In this document: positions 55,219 through 62,677 of the stretch, one piece after another | How the letters are laid out: every line of letters starts with the position of its first letter | Numbering within the stretch: position 1 is the stretch's first letter | Origin: Burkholderia sp. S171 | GTDB taxonomy: Bacteria > Pseudomonadota > Gammaproteobacteria > Burkholderiales > Burkholderiaceae | Direction: 5' to 3' | DNA: 64,000 nucleotides | Assembly (NCBI RefSeq): GCF_009766085.1 | Contig: NZ_LMUF01000030.1 | Span: forward strand, 559,632-623,631 | The notes under the pieces: generated by a model | Databases searched by the model: none | The model's input: only the letters and a program-made list of their open reading frames with translations | What the model was told of the DNA's origin: nothing | Made by a program: the position numbers and the translations under genes

Positions 55219-55820
55219 CCGCTGCCAACCCCACTCCGACGCCGCTCGTTCAGCAACCTTTGCACCGGCCTTTGATCCAGATGAAACCCATTTCCCTGAC
55301 GATCAACGGTGCCGCCATGGGTCCGATCCAGACCCCCGACGGCCTGATGATGATCGACTTCCTGCATGAGTACGTGGGCTTGACTGGCTCACGGCTTGGC
55401 TGCGGGCAGGGCGTCTGCCACGCGTGCGTGGTGATTCTCGACAAGCCGGACGGGTCGAGCGAAGAAGTGCGCACGTGCATCACGGGCGCGCATTTCTTCG
55501 ACGGCAAAAAGGTGCGGACCATTGAAGGCCACGCCAAACGCAATGAGCAAGGCGAGGTCGTGGAACTCTCGCCGGTGCAGCAGAAATTCCTCGAACACTT
55601 CAGCTTCCAGTGCGGCTACTGCACGCCGGGATTCGTCAATGCGGCGACGGTGCTGATCGAACGCCTAAAACGCGAGCCGATTGCCAGGGAGTCGGTGGAG
55701 CACGAGATCACGAAAGCACTCGACGACCACATCTGCCGCTGCACCGGCTACGTGCGCTACTACGAGGCGGTGAAGGACGTTGTGTTGAACACGCCTGGAC
55801 TTGTTAAGGATTCCGCATGA
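55215..55820 (+). CDS. Two-[2Fe-2S] cluster subunit of the molybdenum hydroxylase
   Basis: This 201-residue subunit carries two clusters. The first, plant-type, uses LGCGQGVCHACVV plus a later Cys (RTCITG); the second uses CGYCTPGFV and DDHICRCTGYVRYYEA. It passes electrons from the molybdenum site to the cytochrome. An N-terminal extension of about 22 residues, PTPTPLVQQPLHRP, precedes the ferredoxin fold; a start at MKPISL would remove it. The ATG at 55215 overlaps the upstream stop, and the 3' end overlaps the cytochrome gene by ATGA. No Tat signal: it is probably exported with the large subunit. Confidence 0.95.
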   Translation: MTAANPTPTPLVQQPLHRPLIQMKPISLTINGAAMGPIQTPDGLMMIDFLHEYVGLTGSRLGCGQGVCHACVVILDKPDGSSEEVRTCITGAHFFDGKKVRTIEGHAKRNEQGEVVELSPVQQKFLEHFSFQCGYCTPGFVNAATVLIERLKREPIARESVEHEITKALDDHICRCTGYVRYYEAVKDVVLNTPGLVKDSA

Positions 55821-57052
55821 ACCGGGCAATTTCCTTTCGCCTCGGCGCGCTTGCGTTATGCGTCGCCGCTCTGTCCGCTTGTAGCGAACGTCCCGATGAC
55901 ACCGCAGCCCCCACGCATGATTCGGCCGCCGAGCAGATCGCGCGCGGCAGTTATCTCGCGAAAGCGGCCGACTGCGCCGCCTGTCACACGATCGCCGGCG
56001 GTGCGCCGTTTGCCGGCGGCGTGAAGCTCGGGTCGCCGTTCGGCACCTTTTATGGCACGAACATCACGCCTGATCCCGAGCATGGCATCGGCAAGTGGAG
56101 TGCTGCGCAGTTCTACAAAGCCCTGCACGACGGTGTGGCGCCTGACAAGCAGCTCTATCCGGCCATGCCTTACACGTCTTACCGGACGATGTCCCGCGCC
56201 GACAGCGACGCCATCTATGCGTATCTGATGGCGCAAAAACCGGCTGCCGTGCCGAACCACGAACCCGACTTGACGTTCCCGTTCAACGTGCGGATGGCCG
56301 TGATGTTCTGGAACATGCTGTTCCTCAAGGACGCGTTGCCGGATGCATCGGCGGGGAGTTCGGCTGACTGGACCCGCGGGCGATATCTCGCCAATGCACT
56401 AGGTCACTGTGCCGAGTGTCACACGCCACGTGGTGCGTTCGGGCAGTTGAACGGTGCGAAGGCGTTGCAAGGTTCGATGCTCGGTCGTGTCGTGCCGCCG
56501 GATATCACGCCCGCGGGGCTTGCTGCGCGTGGCTGGACGGCCGCTGACTTGCAGACATTCTTCGCGACCGGGATCAGCCGCCAGGGTTCTGCATTCGGCG
56601 AGATGCATCCGGTAGTGATGCTAAGCACCCAGCACCTGAGCCCGGGCGATTTGCGCGCGCTATCGACCTATATGCTCGGCGATGCACCGCTTCCGCCTAC
56701 GCCGGTGCAGCCAGGTTCCGCCGATGCCGCACATGTGGCAGCCGGCCGGGCTAGCTATGTCGCTGTGTGCGCGGGGTGTCATGGGCTTGGCGGGGAGGGC
56801 AAACCCCACGTCGCGGTATCGATGCAAGGAAGCTCGACGCTGCGTCAGGCCGATTCGCATAACCTGATCGTTGCAATGCTCGATGGCGTGGATGCCGCCG
56901 AGTTCGCCGGAACGGAAAGCATGCAGGCAATGCCGGGATTCGCCGCCACGCTCAACGACGACGAACTCGCGCACCTTGCCAACTACCTGCGCTCGAGTTG
57001 GGGCGGCCAGCCGGGTGACGTAACGGCAGCACGCGTCAAGTCGTTGCGCTAA
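55817..57052 (+). CDS. Triheme cytochrome c lipoprotein, partner of the molybdenum hydroxylase
   Basis: This 411-residue protein has three CxxCH motifs: CAACHT (from residue 53), CAECHT (about 200) and CAGCHG (about 318), each starting a class I cytochrome c domain. It begins with a signal peptide ending in the lipobox LSAC (Cys 22), so it is anchored in the membrane facing the periplasm and links the enzyme to the respiratory chain. Similar three-cytochrome subunits accompany gluconate and aldehyde dehydrogenases. It shares one transcript with the two genes before it. Confidence 0.95.
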   Translation: MNRAISFRLGALALCVAALSACSERPDDTAAPTHDSAAEQIARGSYLAKAADCAACHTIAGGAPFAGGVKLGSPFGTFYGTNITPDPEHGIGKWSAAQFYKALHDGVAPDKQLYPAMPYTSYRTMSRADSDAIYAYLMAQKPAAVPNHEPDLTFPFNVRMAVMFWNMLFLKDALPDASAGSSADWTRGRYLANALGHCAECHTPRGAFGQLNGAKALQGSMLGRVVPPDITPAGLAARGWTAADLQTFFATGISRQGSAFGEMHPVVMLSTQHLSPGDLRALSTYMLGDAPLPPTPVQPGSADAAHVAAGRASYVAVCAGCHGLGGEGKPHVAVSMQGSSTLRQADSHNLIVAMLDGVDAAEFAGTESMQAMPGFAATLNDDELAHLANYLRSSWGGQPGDVTAARVKSLR

Positions 57053-57075
57053 GCCGCCTGGTGCTACGAGGGCAA

Positions 57076-57103
57076 GCGCTACCGTTTATTCAAACGGTAG
57101 CGC
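57076..57103. terminator. Hairpin terminator shared by the cytochrome and patatin genes
   Basis: A 12-bp perfect stem (gcgctaccgttt with aaacggtagcgc, loop ATTC) lies between the convergent genes; the patatin stop codon (57090-57092) falls inside it. On the minus strand the 3' side is CTTGCCC, so the T run is poor. Confidence 0.7.
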
Positions 57104-58151
57104 CTTTCGCCGCCATTTGCCGCTGTAGTTCCGGCCAGACCTTGGCGACCGCTTCCTCGCCGGCCAGGATCGCCGCGTTGCGCTGGCCGAAGTCGCTGCC
57201 GCTCATGGCGGCCAAGTTCGGGCGGATGACGAAGTCGGCGTATTTATCGAGTTCGTACGCCTTGATGGTCTGGCCCATGATCGTGAAGGTCTGCATCAGC
57301 ACGTCGAAGGAGCTTTGCGTCAGCCCTGTCTCAGGGCGAGCAGAAATATCCACCGCGATCACAAAATCCGCGCCCATCTTGTGCGCGAATGCCGCCGGCA
57401 CCGGGCTCACCAGGCCGCCATCCACGTACTCATGACCGCCGATCTTCACCGGCTCGAAGATGGACGGCACGCTGCACGACGCGCGCACGGCAATGCCGGT
57501 ATTCCCCCGCTGGAACAGGATTGGCTGACCGGTCCTCAAATCCGTCGCGACAATACCGAGCGGTTTCGCCATCTTTTCGATCGGCCGGTTGTCGAGCGTC
57601 TTGTTCAGGTAATTCTGCAGCGCAACGCCTTGCAGGAAACCGCGCGTGCGAAACGGCATCGCCCAGTCGCTGATAGAGGCTTCATCCATGGTCAGCGCGA
57701 GCTTGTTGATGGCAATGCCGCTCATCCCTGATGCCGATAACGCCGCGATCACCGAGCCCGCGCTGGTGCCGCTCAACAGGTCCACCTTCAGATTGCGCGC
57801 TTCCAGTGCCTTGATTACGCCGATGTGCGCAAACCCCCGGGCCGCGCCGCCGCCTAGTGCCAAGCCGATCCGCACGGGCCGCTGGGGCGTGCTGGTGGCC
57901 GATACTGGCGACGTGGACGGCACGGGTGCAGTAAGCGCGGTGGTGGAGCTGGACGGCGTAGTGCACGCTGTGAGCACGGCCGATGCGCAGCCAAGAGCGA
58001 ACGCGCGTCGCGACAACTGGGGCAGCGACGAAAGCGAGGGCGGCGAAGTTTTCAAGGAGTTCTCCTGCGATGCAGCGGGTAACAGGCGTGGCGTGGGGCG
58101 TGGACGCTGCTCAGCAGCTTGATCAGCTAGCTCGATTGGCCGCTTGGTCAT
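57090..58151 (-). CDS. Patatin-like phospholipase, predicted Tat-exported lipoprotein
   Basis: This 353-residue patatin-fold lipase has the oxyanion loop LALGGGAARGFAHIG, the Ser nucleophile in GTSAGSVIAAL and the catalytic Asp in YVDGGLVSP. The N-terminus is unusual: a basic leader of about 45 residues, then SRRAFALGCASAVLTAC, which combines a twin-arginine motif with a lipobox, so it may be a Tat-exported lipoprotein. A Ser/Thr/Pro linker follows. A shorter start would begin at the SRR motif's neighbourhood only without a Met, so ATG 58151 is used. Divergent from gltX. Confidence 0.88.
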   Translation of the reverse strand: MTKRPIELADQAAEQRPRPTPRLLPAASQENSLKTSPPSLSSLPQLSRRAFALGCASAVLTACTTPSSSTTALTAPVPSTSPVSATSTPQRPVRIGLALGGGAARGFAHIGVIKALEARNLKVDLLSGTSAGSVIAALSASGMSGIAINKLALTMDEASISDWAMPFRTRGFLQGVALQNYLNKTLDNRPIEKMAKPLGIVATDLRTGQPILFQRGNTGIAVRASCSVPSIFEPVKIGGHEYVDGGLVSPVPAAFAHKMGADFVIAVDISARPETGLTQSSFDVLMQTFTIMGQTIKAYELDKYADFVIRPNLAAMSGSDFGQRNAAILAGEEAVAKVWPELQRQMAAKGATV

Positions 58152-58350
58152 GCCGTCCAGTAACGGCGCACATGATAAAACATGATGACCCCCGAGAGCA
58201 GGCCAAAAGCGCCCGGCGGGTATAATTCACACTCGTTTTGACCGCTCGCCAAGTTCGTCCAGAAGACGCGCCGAAGCCGGTCCCCGATATATCGCTTGCC
58301 TGGCCCCTCCCGTGCCAGCAAACGCATTTGAGCTATCGAGCACACCGCAC

Positions 58351-59757
58351 ATGACCCAAGTCCGTACCCGTTTCGCTCCCAGCCCCACAGGCTTCATCCA
58401 CCTCGGCAACATTCGCTCCGCGCTTTATCCGTGGGCGTTCGCGCGCAAGATGAAGGGCGTTTTCGTGTTGCGCATCGAGGACACCGACCTGGAGCGCTCG
58501 ACCGACGCGTCCGTCGACGCCATCCTTGAAGGCATGGAATGGCTCGGCCTCGAGTACGACGAAGGCCCGATCTATCAGATGCAGCGCATGGACCGTTACC
58601 GTGAAGTGCTGAAGCAGATGCTCGACCAGGGCCTGGCCTACCACTGCTACATGTCGACGGAAGAACTCGACGCATTGCGTGAGCGCCAGCGCGCGGCCAA
58701 TGAAAAGCCGCGTTACGACGGCACGTGGCGCCCGGAAGAGGGCAAAGTGCTGCCGTCCATTCCGGAAGGCGTCTCGCCGGTCATTCGCTTTCGCAATCCG
58801 CTGGGCGGCGTAGTGAGCTGGGACGACGCAGTGAAGGGCACGATCGAAATCGCGAACGACGAGCTCGATGACCTCGTGATCGCGCGCCCGGACGGCACGC
58901 CGACCTATAACTTCTGCGTAGTCGTGGACGATCTCGACATGAAGATCACCCACGTGATCCGCGGCGACGACCACGTGAACAACACGCCGCGCCAGATCAA
59001 CATCCTGCGCGCGCTGGGCGGCGAAGTGCCGGTGTACGCCCACTTGCCGACCGTGCTCAACGAGCAGGGCGAGAAGATGAGCAAGCGCCACGGCGCGATG
59101 AGCGTGATGGGTTATCGCGACAGCGGTTATCTGCCGGAAGCGGTCCTCAACTATCTGGCGCGGCTCGGCTGGTCGCATGGCGATGCGGAGATTTTCTCGC
59201 GTGAACAATTTGTCGAATGGTTCGACCTGGACCATCTGGGCAAGTCGCCGGCGCAATACGATCCGGACCGGTTGAACTGGCTGAACGCGCACTACATCAA
59301 GGAAGCGGACAACGCACGGCTCGAAACGCTCACCAAGCCTTTTCTGGCCGAACTGGGTATCGACTCCACCATGATCGAGCAAGGGCCGCCGCTCGAGCTC
59401 GTGATCGGCTTGCTGAAGGACCGCGCATCGACGGTAAAGGAAATTGCCGATAACGCCGCCATGTTCTATCAGGAGCCCGTGCTCGATCCCGCTGCACTCG
59501 CGCAGCATGTTACGGAAGCCGTGCGTCCCGCGCTTGCTGACTTGCGGCAGGCACTGAGCGAAGTGGAGTGGAGCAAGGAAGCCATCTCGGCGGCGTTCAA
59601 GGCCACGCTGACGGCCCACAAGCTCAAGATGCCGCATCTCGCCATGCCGGTGCGTCTGCTGGTCGCGGGCACCACGCACACACCGTCCATTGACGCGGTG
59701 CTGATGCTGTTCGGCCGTGAGACGGTGCTGACTCGGCTTGAGAAGGGCATTGCCTGA
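58351..59757 (+). CDS. gltX: Glutamate--tRNA ligase
   Basis: This 468-residue class I synthetase charges tRNA-Glu. HIGH-type motif: [20 protein letters not shown]; the KMSKS loop is [12 protein letters not shown]; the anticodon-binding helical domain fills the C-terminus. A tRNA-Glu gene lies less than 1 kb downstream. The start at ATG 58351 ([14 protein letters not shown]) fits the family; the frame to 58312 is leader. TATAAT at 58221-58226 is a candidate -10. The 494-residue open frame on the other strand is a shadow. Confidence 0.98.
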   Translation: MTQVRTRFAPSPTGFIHLGNIRSALYPWAFARKMKGVFVLRIEDTDLERSTDASVDAILEGMEWLGLEYDEGPIYQMQRMDRYREVLKQMLDQGLAYHCYMSTEELDALRERQRAANEKPRYDGTWRPEEGKVLPSIPEGVSPVIRFRNPLGGVVSWDDAVKGTIEIANDELDDLVIARPDGTPTYNFCVVVDDLDMKITHVIRGDDHVNNTPRQINILRALGGEVPVYAHLPTVLNEQGEKMSKRHGAMSVMGYRDSGYLPEAVLNYLARLGWSHGDAEIFSREQFVEWFDLDHLGKSPAQYDPDRLNWLNAHYIKEADNARLETLTKPFLAELGIDSTMIEQGPPLELVIGLLKDRASTVKEIADNAAMFYQEPVLDPAALAQHVTEAVRPALADLRQALSEVEWSKEAISAAFKATLTAHKLKMPHLAMPVRLLVAGTTHTPSIDAVLMLFGRETVLTRLEKGIA

Positions 59758-59865
59758 ACATGAGGCGCAACATGAGTGCGTTGCATCGTGGCGAACGGTG
59801 TCCGGTTTGCGCCCCAAGTTCGCACCCTAAGGACGAACTATTTTCAGATGCTGGGCTAAAAGGTA

Positions 59866-59894
59866 TTTACAACTTCAAAAGTGCCCTTTAGAAT
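59866..59894 (+). promoter_or_regulatory. Promoter of tRNA-Ala
   Basis: TTTACA (59866-59871) and TAGAAT (59889-59894) are spaced by 17 bases and lie 19 bases before the tRNA. Confidence 0.7.
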
Positions 59895-59913
59895 CTCGTT
59901 TTTGTTCTGCAAG

Positions 59914-59989
<76 letters not shown>

Positions 59990-60001
59990 CAGAACAGAAA
60001 T

Positions 60002-60041
60002 GAAGCTTTTTAAAGCGCCAGAGCATCGGAAAAAAAGCTTC
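60002..60041. repeat. AT-rich inverted repeat between tRNA-Ala and the tRNA-Glu promoter
   Basis: GAAGCTTTTT (60002-60011) pairs with AAAAAGCTTC (60032-60041) across a 20-base loop and touches the -35 of the next promoter. It may end the tRNA-Ala transcript. Confidence 0.5.
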
Positions 60042-60067
60042 ACAAGAATCACAAAGCTGTTTATAAT
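60039..60067 (+). promoter_or_regulatory. Promoter of the tRNA-Glu/tRNA-Asp unit
   Basis: TTCACA (60039-60044) and TATAAT (60062-60067) are spaced by 17 bases. The transcript would carry a leader of about 125 bases before tRNA-Glu. Confidence 0.7.
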
Positions 60068-60200
60068 GTCGTTCTTCGCTGCTGACTGACAAGAAACTGA
60101 TTAATAAGGTTTAAACGATTAAGAAAGTATTAATCGAAGTTAATCAGAAAGCTGTCGGGATTAAGTGAAAAGAGTAGAAGACATTGACTGAAAAGTTTAT

Positions 60201-60276
60201 GTCCCCATCGTCTAGAGGCCTAGGACATCACCCTTTCACGGTGAGTACAGGGGTTCGAATCCCCTTGGGGACGCCA
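60201..60276 (+). tRNA. tRNA-Glu (anticodon TTC)
   Basis: A 76-base tRNA with encoded CCA. Acceptor arms gtcccca/tggggac, anticodon loop CTTTCAC within TCACC/GGTGA, T arm GGTTCGAATCCCC. It serves the GltX encoded upstream. Confidence 0.97.
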
Positions 60277-60348
60277 TAACATCGGCGGCTGCCAGAAGCG
60301 CTGCAAGTTTGTTGAGTCAACCAACCTCACGAACTGATGGAAAGAAGT

Positions 60349-60425
60349 GGAGCGGTAGTTCAGTTGGTTAGAATACCGGCCTGTCACGCCGGGGGTCGCG
60401 GGTTCGAGTCCCGTCCGCTCCGCCA
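60349..60425 (+). tRNA. tRNA-Asp (anticodon GTC)
   Basis: A 77-base tRNA with encoded CCA. Acceptor arms ggagcgg/ccgctcc, anticodon CCGGC-CTGTCAC-GCCGG, T arm GGTTCGAGTCC. It is 72 bases after tRNA-Glu and probably in the same transcript. Confidence 0.97.
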
Positions 60426-60440
60426 ACAAGTTGTAAAAGA

Positions 60441-60467
60441 AAAATCCAGCTTAAGCTGGATTTTTTT
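60441..60467 (+). terminator. Intrinsic terminator after tRNA-Asp
   Basis: The perfect palindrome aaaatccagctt/aagctggatttt is extended by further T (seven in all). It lies 15 bases beyond the tRNA. Confidence 0.9.
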
Positions 60468-60687
60468 CGTCCACGTTTTTTGTACGTCGCGTTTTTCATC
60501 CTTCCCAGTCCTTCCGCTCGCCCGCTCCCGTTTCCTCTCCCGCTTTTCTTCTTACCACCATCCCGTTGCATCTTGTTGAACGTGTGGCGTGTGTGACATC
60601 GAATTTGCGCGCTCGTAAAACTCTCCATTGCCAGCGCGCGCCGCCTGACTTAGTGTTGATGACTTGATTCCGTGCTTTCATCGCGCA

Positions 60688-61152
60688 ATGCTCGATCCCA
60701 CCGAAGCTCTCTCGCCGTTTCAGTTGCGCCTGGCGTCGATGGACGATTTTTCGTTCGCCGAGGCGCTTACGCGCAACAACATGAATGGCTACTACCGCCG
60801 CCACAATCTCGTGTGGCGCAGCGATCTGTTCCTGGGTAGCTGGCGGGAATCGGAAAACTTCGTGCTGGAGTGCGACGGCCAGGCTATTGGCGTGATGCGC
60901 GTGACGGAAGAAGACCAGTCGCTGCACATCCGCGACGTACAAGTGGTGGAAGGCTGGCGCCGGACGGGCGCGGGGACATTTCTCCTCGATACCGCGCACC
61001 GCTGGGCACGTGCACGCGGACTAAAGGAGACGCAGTTGCGCGTATTCGTCGATAACCCCGCGGCCCGGCTCTATATCCGCATGGGATATAAAACTGCCGG
61101 TTCGCGGCTCGCACAATTCGGCGCGATCCGGAATATGGTGCGCGCCGTTTAG
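60688..61152 (+). CDS. GNAT family N-acetyltransferase
   Basis: This 154-residue protein is a GNAT fold. The acetyl-CoA loop (motif A) is LHIRDVQVVEGWRRTGAGTF, and the following helix and strand (LLDTAHRWARARGLKETQLR, VFVDNPAARLYIRMGYKTAG) complete the fold. The substrate is unknown. ATG 60688 (MLDPTEALSPFQLRLAS) was chosen; the frame opens at a TTG 24 bases before. The stop is only four bases from that of the convergent AraC-type gene, so the two transcripts overlap at their ends. Confidence 0.85.
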   Translation: MLDPTEALSPFQLRLASMDDFSFAEALTRNNMNGYYRRHNLVWRSDLFLGSWRESENFVLECDGQAIGVMRVTEEDQSLHIRDVQVVEGWRRTGAGTFLLDTAHRWARARGLKETQLRVFVDNPAARLYIRMGYKTAGSRLAQFGAIRNMVRAV

Positions 61153-61156
61153 CGTT

Positions 61157-62017
61157 TCAGCGCTCGTTCGACGCGCCGTTCTGACTATCGTCGCGCGGCT
61201 CGCCGTCGCGGACAAAAAATGCGCGCGGACTTTCGCCGAACGCACGTCTGAACATCGCGGAAAAGGCGCTCTGGCTTTGATAGCCGAGCAGCAACGCAAC
61301 TTGTGAGAGCGGTCGGCCCTGACTCAGTAACGGAATCGCTCGCGCCAGCACGGCCTGCTGACGCCATCGCGAAAAGCTTACGCCGAGTTCACGCCGGAAC
61401 AAGCGCGCGATCGTGCGGGTGCTTGCACCGGCGAGCGTTGCCCAGTGTTCGAGCGAATCGGCGGAAGCAGGGTCGGCGAGGACCGCTTCGCATAATGCGA
61501 GCAAGCGTTTGTCGGTGGGCATCGGGATGGAGAGGGGCAGCGGCCGCGAGCGTGTGATTTCATCCAGTGCAAGCGTGCCGAGCAGCCGTTCGCGCTCGCT
61601 TGAAATCGTCAGGTCATCCAGCGCAACAGCCACCTCGCGCAGCAGCGGCGACACTTCCACTACGCGGCACGCATCCAGTCCCGGCGGCACGACACTCGCG
61701 TCTATATACAACGTCCGCAGAAACGCGTCTTCCACAATTACCACTTCGTGCGTCACGTTCGGCGGGACCCAGATTGCCCGCGACGGTGGCACCATCCACG
61801 TTGACCCTTCCGCTGCGATGCGCAGCACGCCCCGTGTCGTGCATGCGACCTGCGCCCACGCGTGTGTGTGCCGCGCAATTCGGACGCCGGCCGGCACGGG
61901 CCGCGAACGCACGCGAATCGGGTGCGTGAGCGTAGGCGACGACTCGGCGGGAATGTCGAGATGCTCGACTTCTTCCGGTTGCAGCGATTGCAGCGGTTGA
62001 TCGGTTGGCGTGAACAT
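61157..62017 (-). CDS. AraC family transcriptional regulator with cupin sensor
   Basis: This 286-residue regulator has an N-terminal cupin (ARHTHAWAQVACTTRGVLRI, MVPPSRAIWVPPNVTHEVVI) and a C-terminal pair of helix-turn-helices (HWATLAGASTRTIARLFRRE, PLSQVALLLGYQSQSAFSAM). The layout matches NimR/RclR-like regulators of efflux genes. In many genomes such a gene is divergent from an MFS efflux gene; here the divergent neighbour is the small gamma-glutamylcyclotransferase-like gene instead. Ligand and targets are unknown. Confidence 0.93.
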   Translation of the reverse strand: MFTPTDQPLQSLQPEEVEHLDIPAESSPTLTHPIRVRSRPVPAGVRIARHTHAWAQVACTTRGVLRIAAEGSTWMVPPSRAIWVPPNVTHEVVIVEDAFLRTLYIDASVVPPGLDACRVVEVSPLLREVAVALDDLTISSERERLLGTLALDEITRSRPLPLSIPMPTDKRLLALCEAVLADPASADSLEHWATLAGASTRTIARLFRRELGVSFSRWRQQAVLARAIPLLSQGRPLSQVALLLGYQSQSAFSAMFRRAFGESPRAFFVRDGEPRDDSQNGASNER

Positions 62018-62180
62018 GGTTTGTAAGCGCTCCTCCTCCGTGATATTAAAGGCATCGGGCGGGATTGGCTTTGAAGCCGGGCGCGGGACGTGTTTCGTTG
62101 GGCCAAGCCATCACGACGTAACACCTGTTTTATATGCTTGGCATAATGCGCGCTGAATCTTCATGGAAGGGATAGAACGC

Positions 62181-62597
62181 ATGCAACACGTATTCGTCTA
62201 CGGCACGCTGCGAGCGGGCGAGAGCAATGACATTCGCCTCGCGGCCGAGCGTAACGGGATCGCCGCGCCAATGCTGATCGGCTCGGGTCATATCAACGGG
62301 CGGCTGTACGACTTCGACGCGTATCCCGGACTGGTGCTCGATCCTGCAGCGCGGCCGGTGCATGGCGATATCTATCGGATCGATGAAACGCTCGTGCCCG
62401 TGCTCGATGAAATCGAAGAGATCGTGCCGGGTGTTATCGGCTTGTATCGTAGCGAGCGCCTGCACGTGACGGTTCACGTAGACGGGCGCGCGCAGGTTAT
62501 CGATTGCCTGGTTTATCCGGTCGGCGAGGCGGCGGTGGAAGGTTTGCCGCGTATCGATAACGGCGATTGGGTTGTGTATCGAAGAGCACGGAATTGA
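62181..62597 (+). CDS. Gamma-glutamylcyclotransferase-like (AIG2/GGCT) protein
   Basis: This 138-residue protein has the GGCT fold: MQHVFVYGTLRAGESNDIRL with the substrate loop YGTLR, GHINGRLYDFDAYPGLVLD and the conserved Glu in the LDEIEEIVPG helix. Family members open gamma-glutamyl amine or related peptide bonds as 5-oxoproline or act on gamma-glutamylamines; the exact substrate is not clear. The start is ATG 62181 because AAGGG lies just before it; the ATG at 62163 would bury that site inside the gene. Confidence 0.88.
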   Translation: MQHVFVYGTLRAGESNDIRLAAERNGIAAPMLIGSGHINGRLYDFDAYPGLVLDPAARPVHGDIYRIDETLVPVLDEIEEIVPGVIGLYRSERLHVTVHVDGRAQVIDCLVYPVGEAAVEGLPRIDNGDWVVYRRARN

Positions 62598-62612
62598 TTG
62601 ATCAACGCCGAT

Positions 62613-62650
62613 AAAAAAAGCCGCCCTGAATTTTCAGGGCGGCTTTGTTT
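62613..62650. terminator. Bidirectional intrinsic terminator
   Basis: A 13-bp perfect stem (aaagccgccctga with tcagggcggcttt, loop ATTT) is flanked by A and TTTGTTTT. It separates the GGCT-like gene and the malate synthase gene, which converge. Confidence 0.92.
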
Positions 62651-62677
62651 TACAGAAGAGAAGATCCGCGTTAAGTC

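Noticed and set aside
58333..59817. 494-codon open frame opposite gltX
   Set aside because: It covers the whole glutamyl-tRNA synthetase gene in antisense, with His/Arg-rich composition and no recognisable domain.
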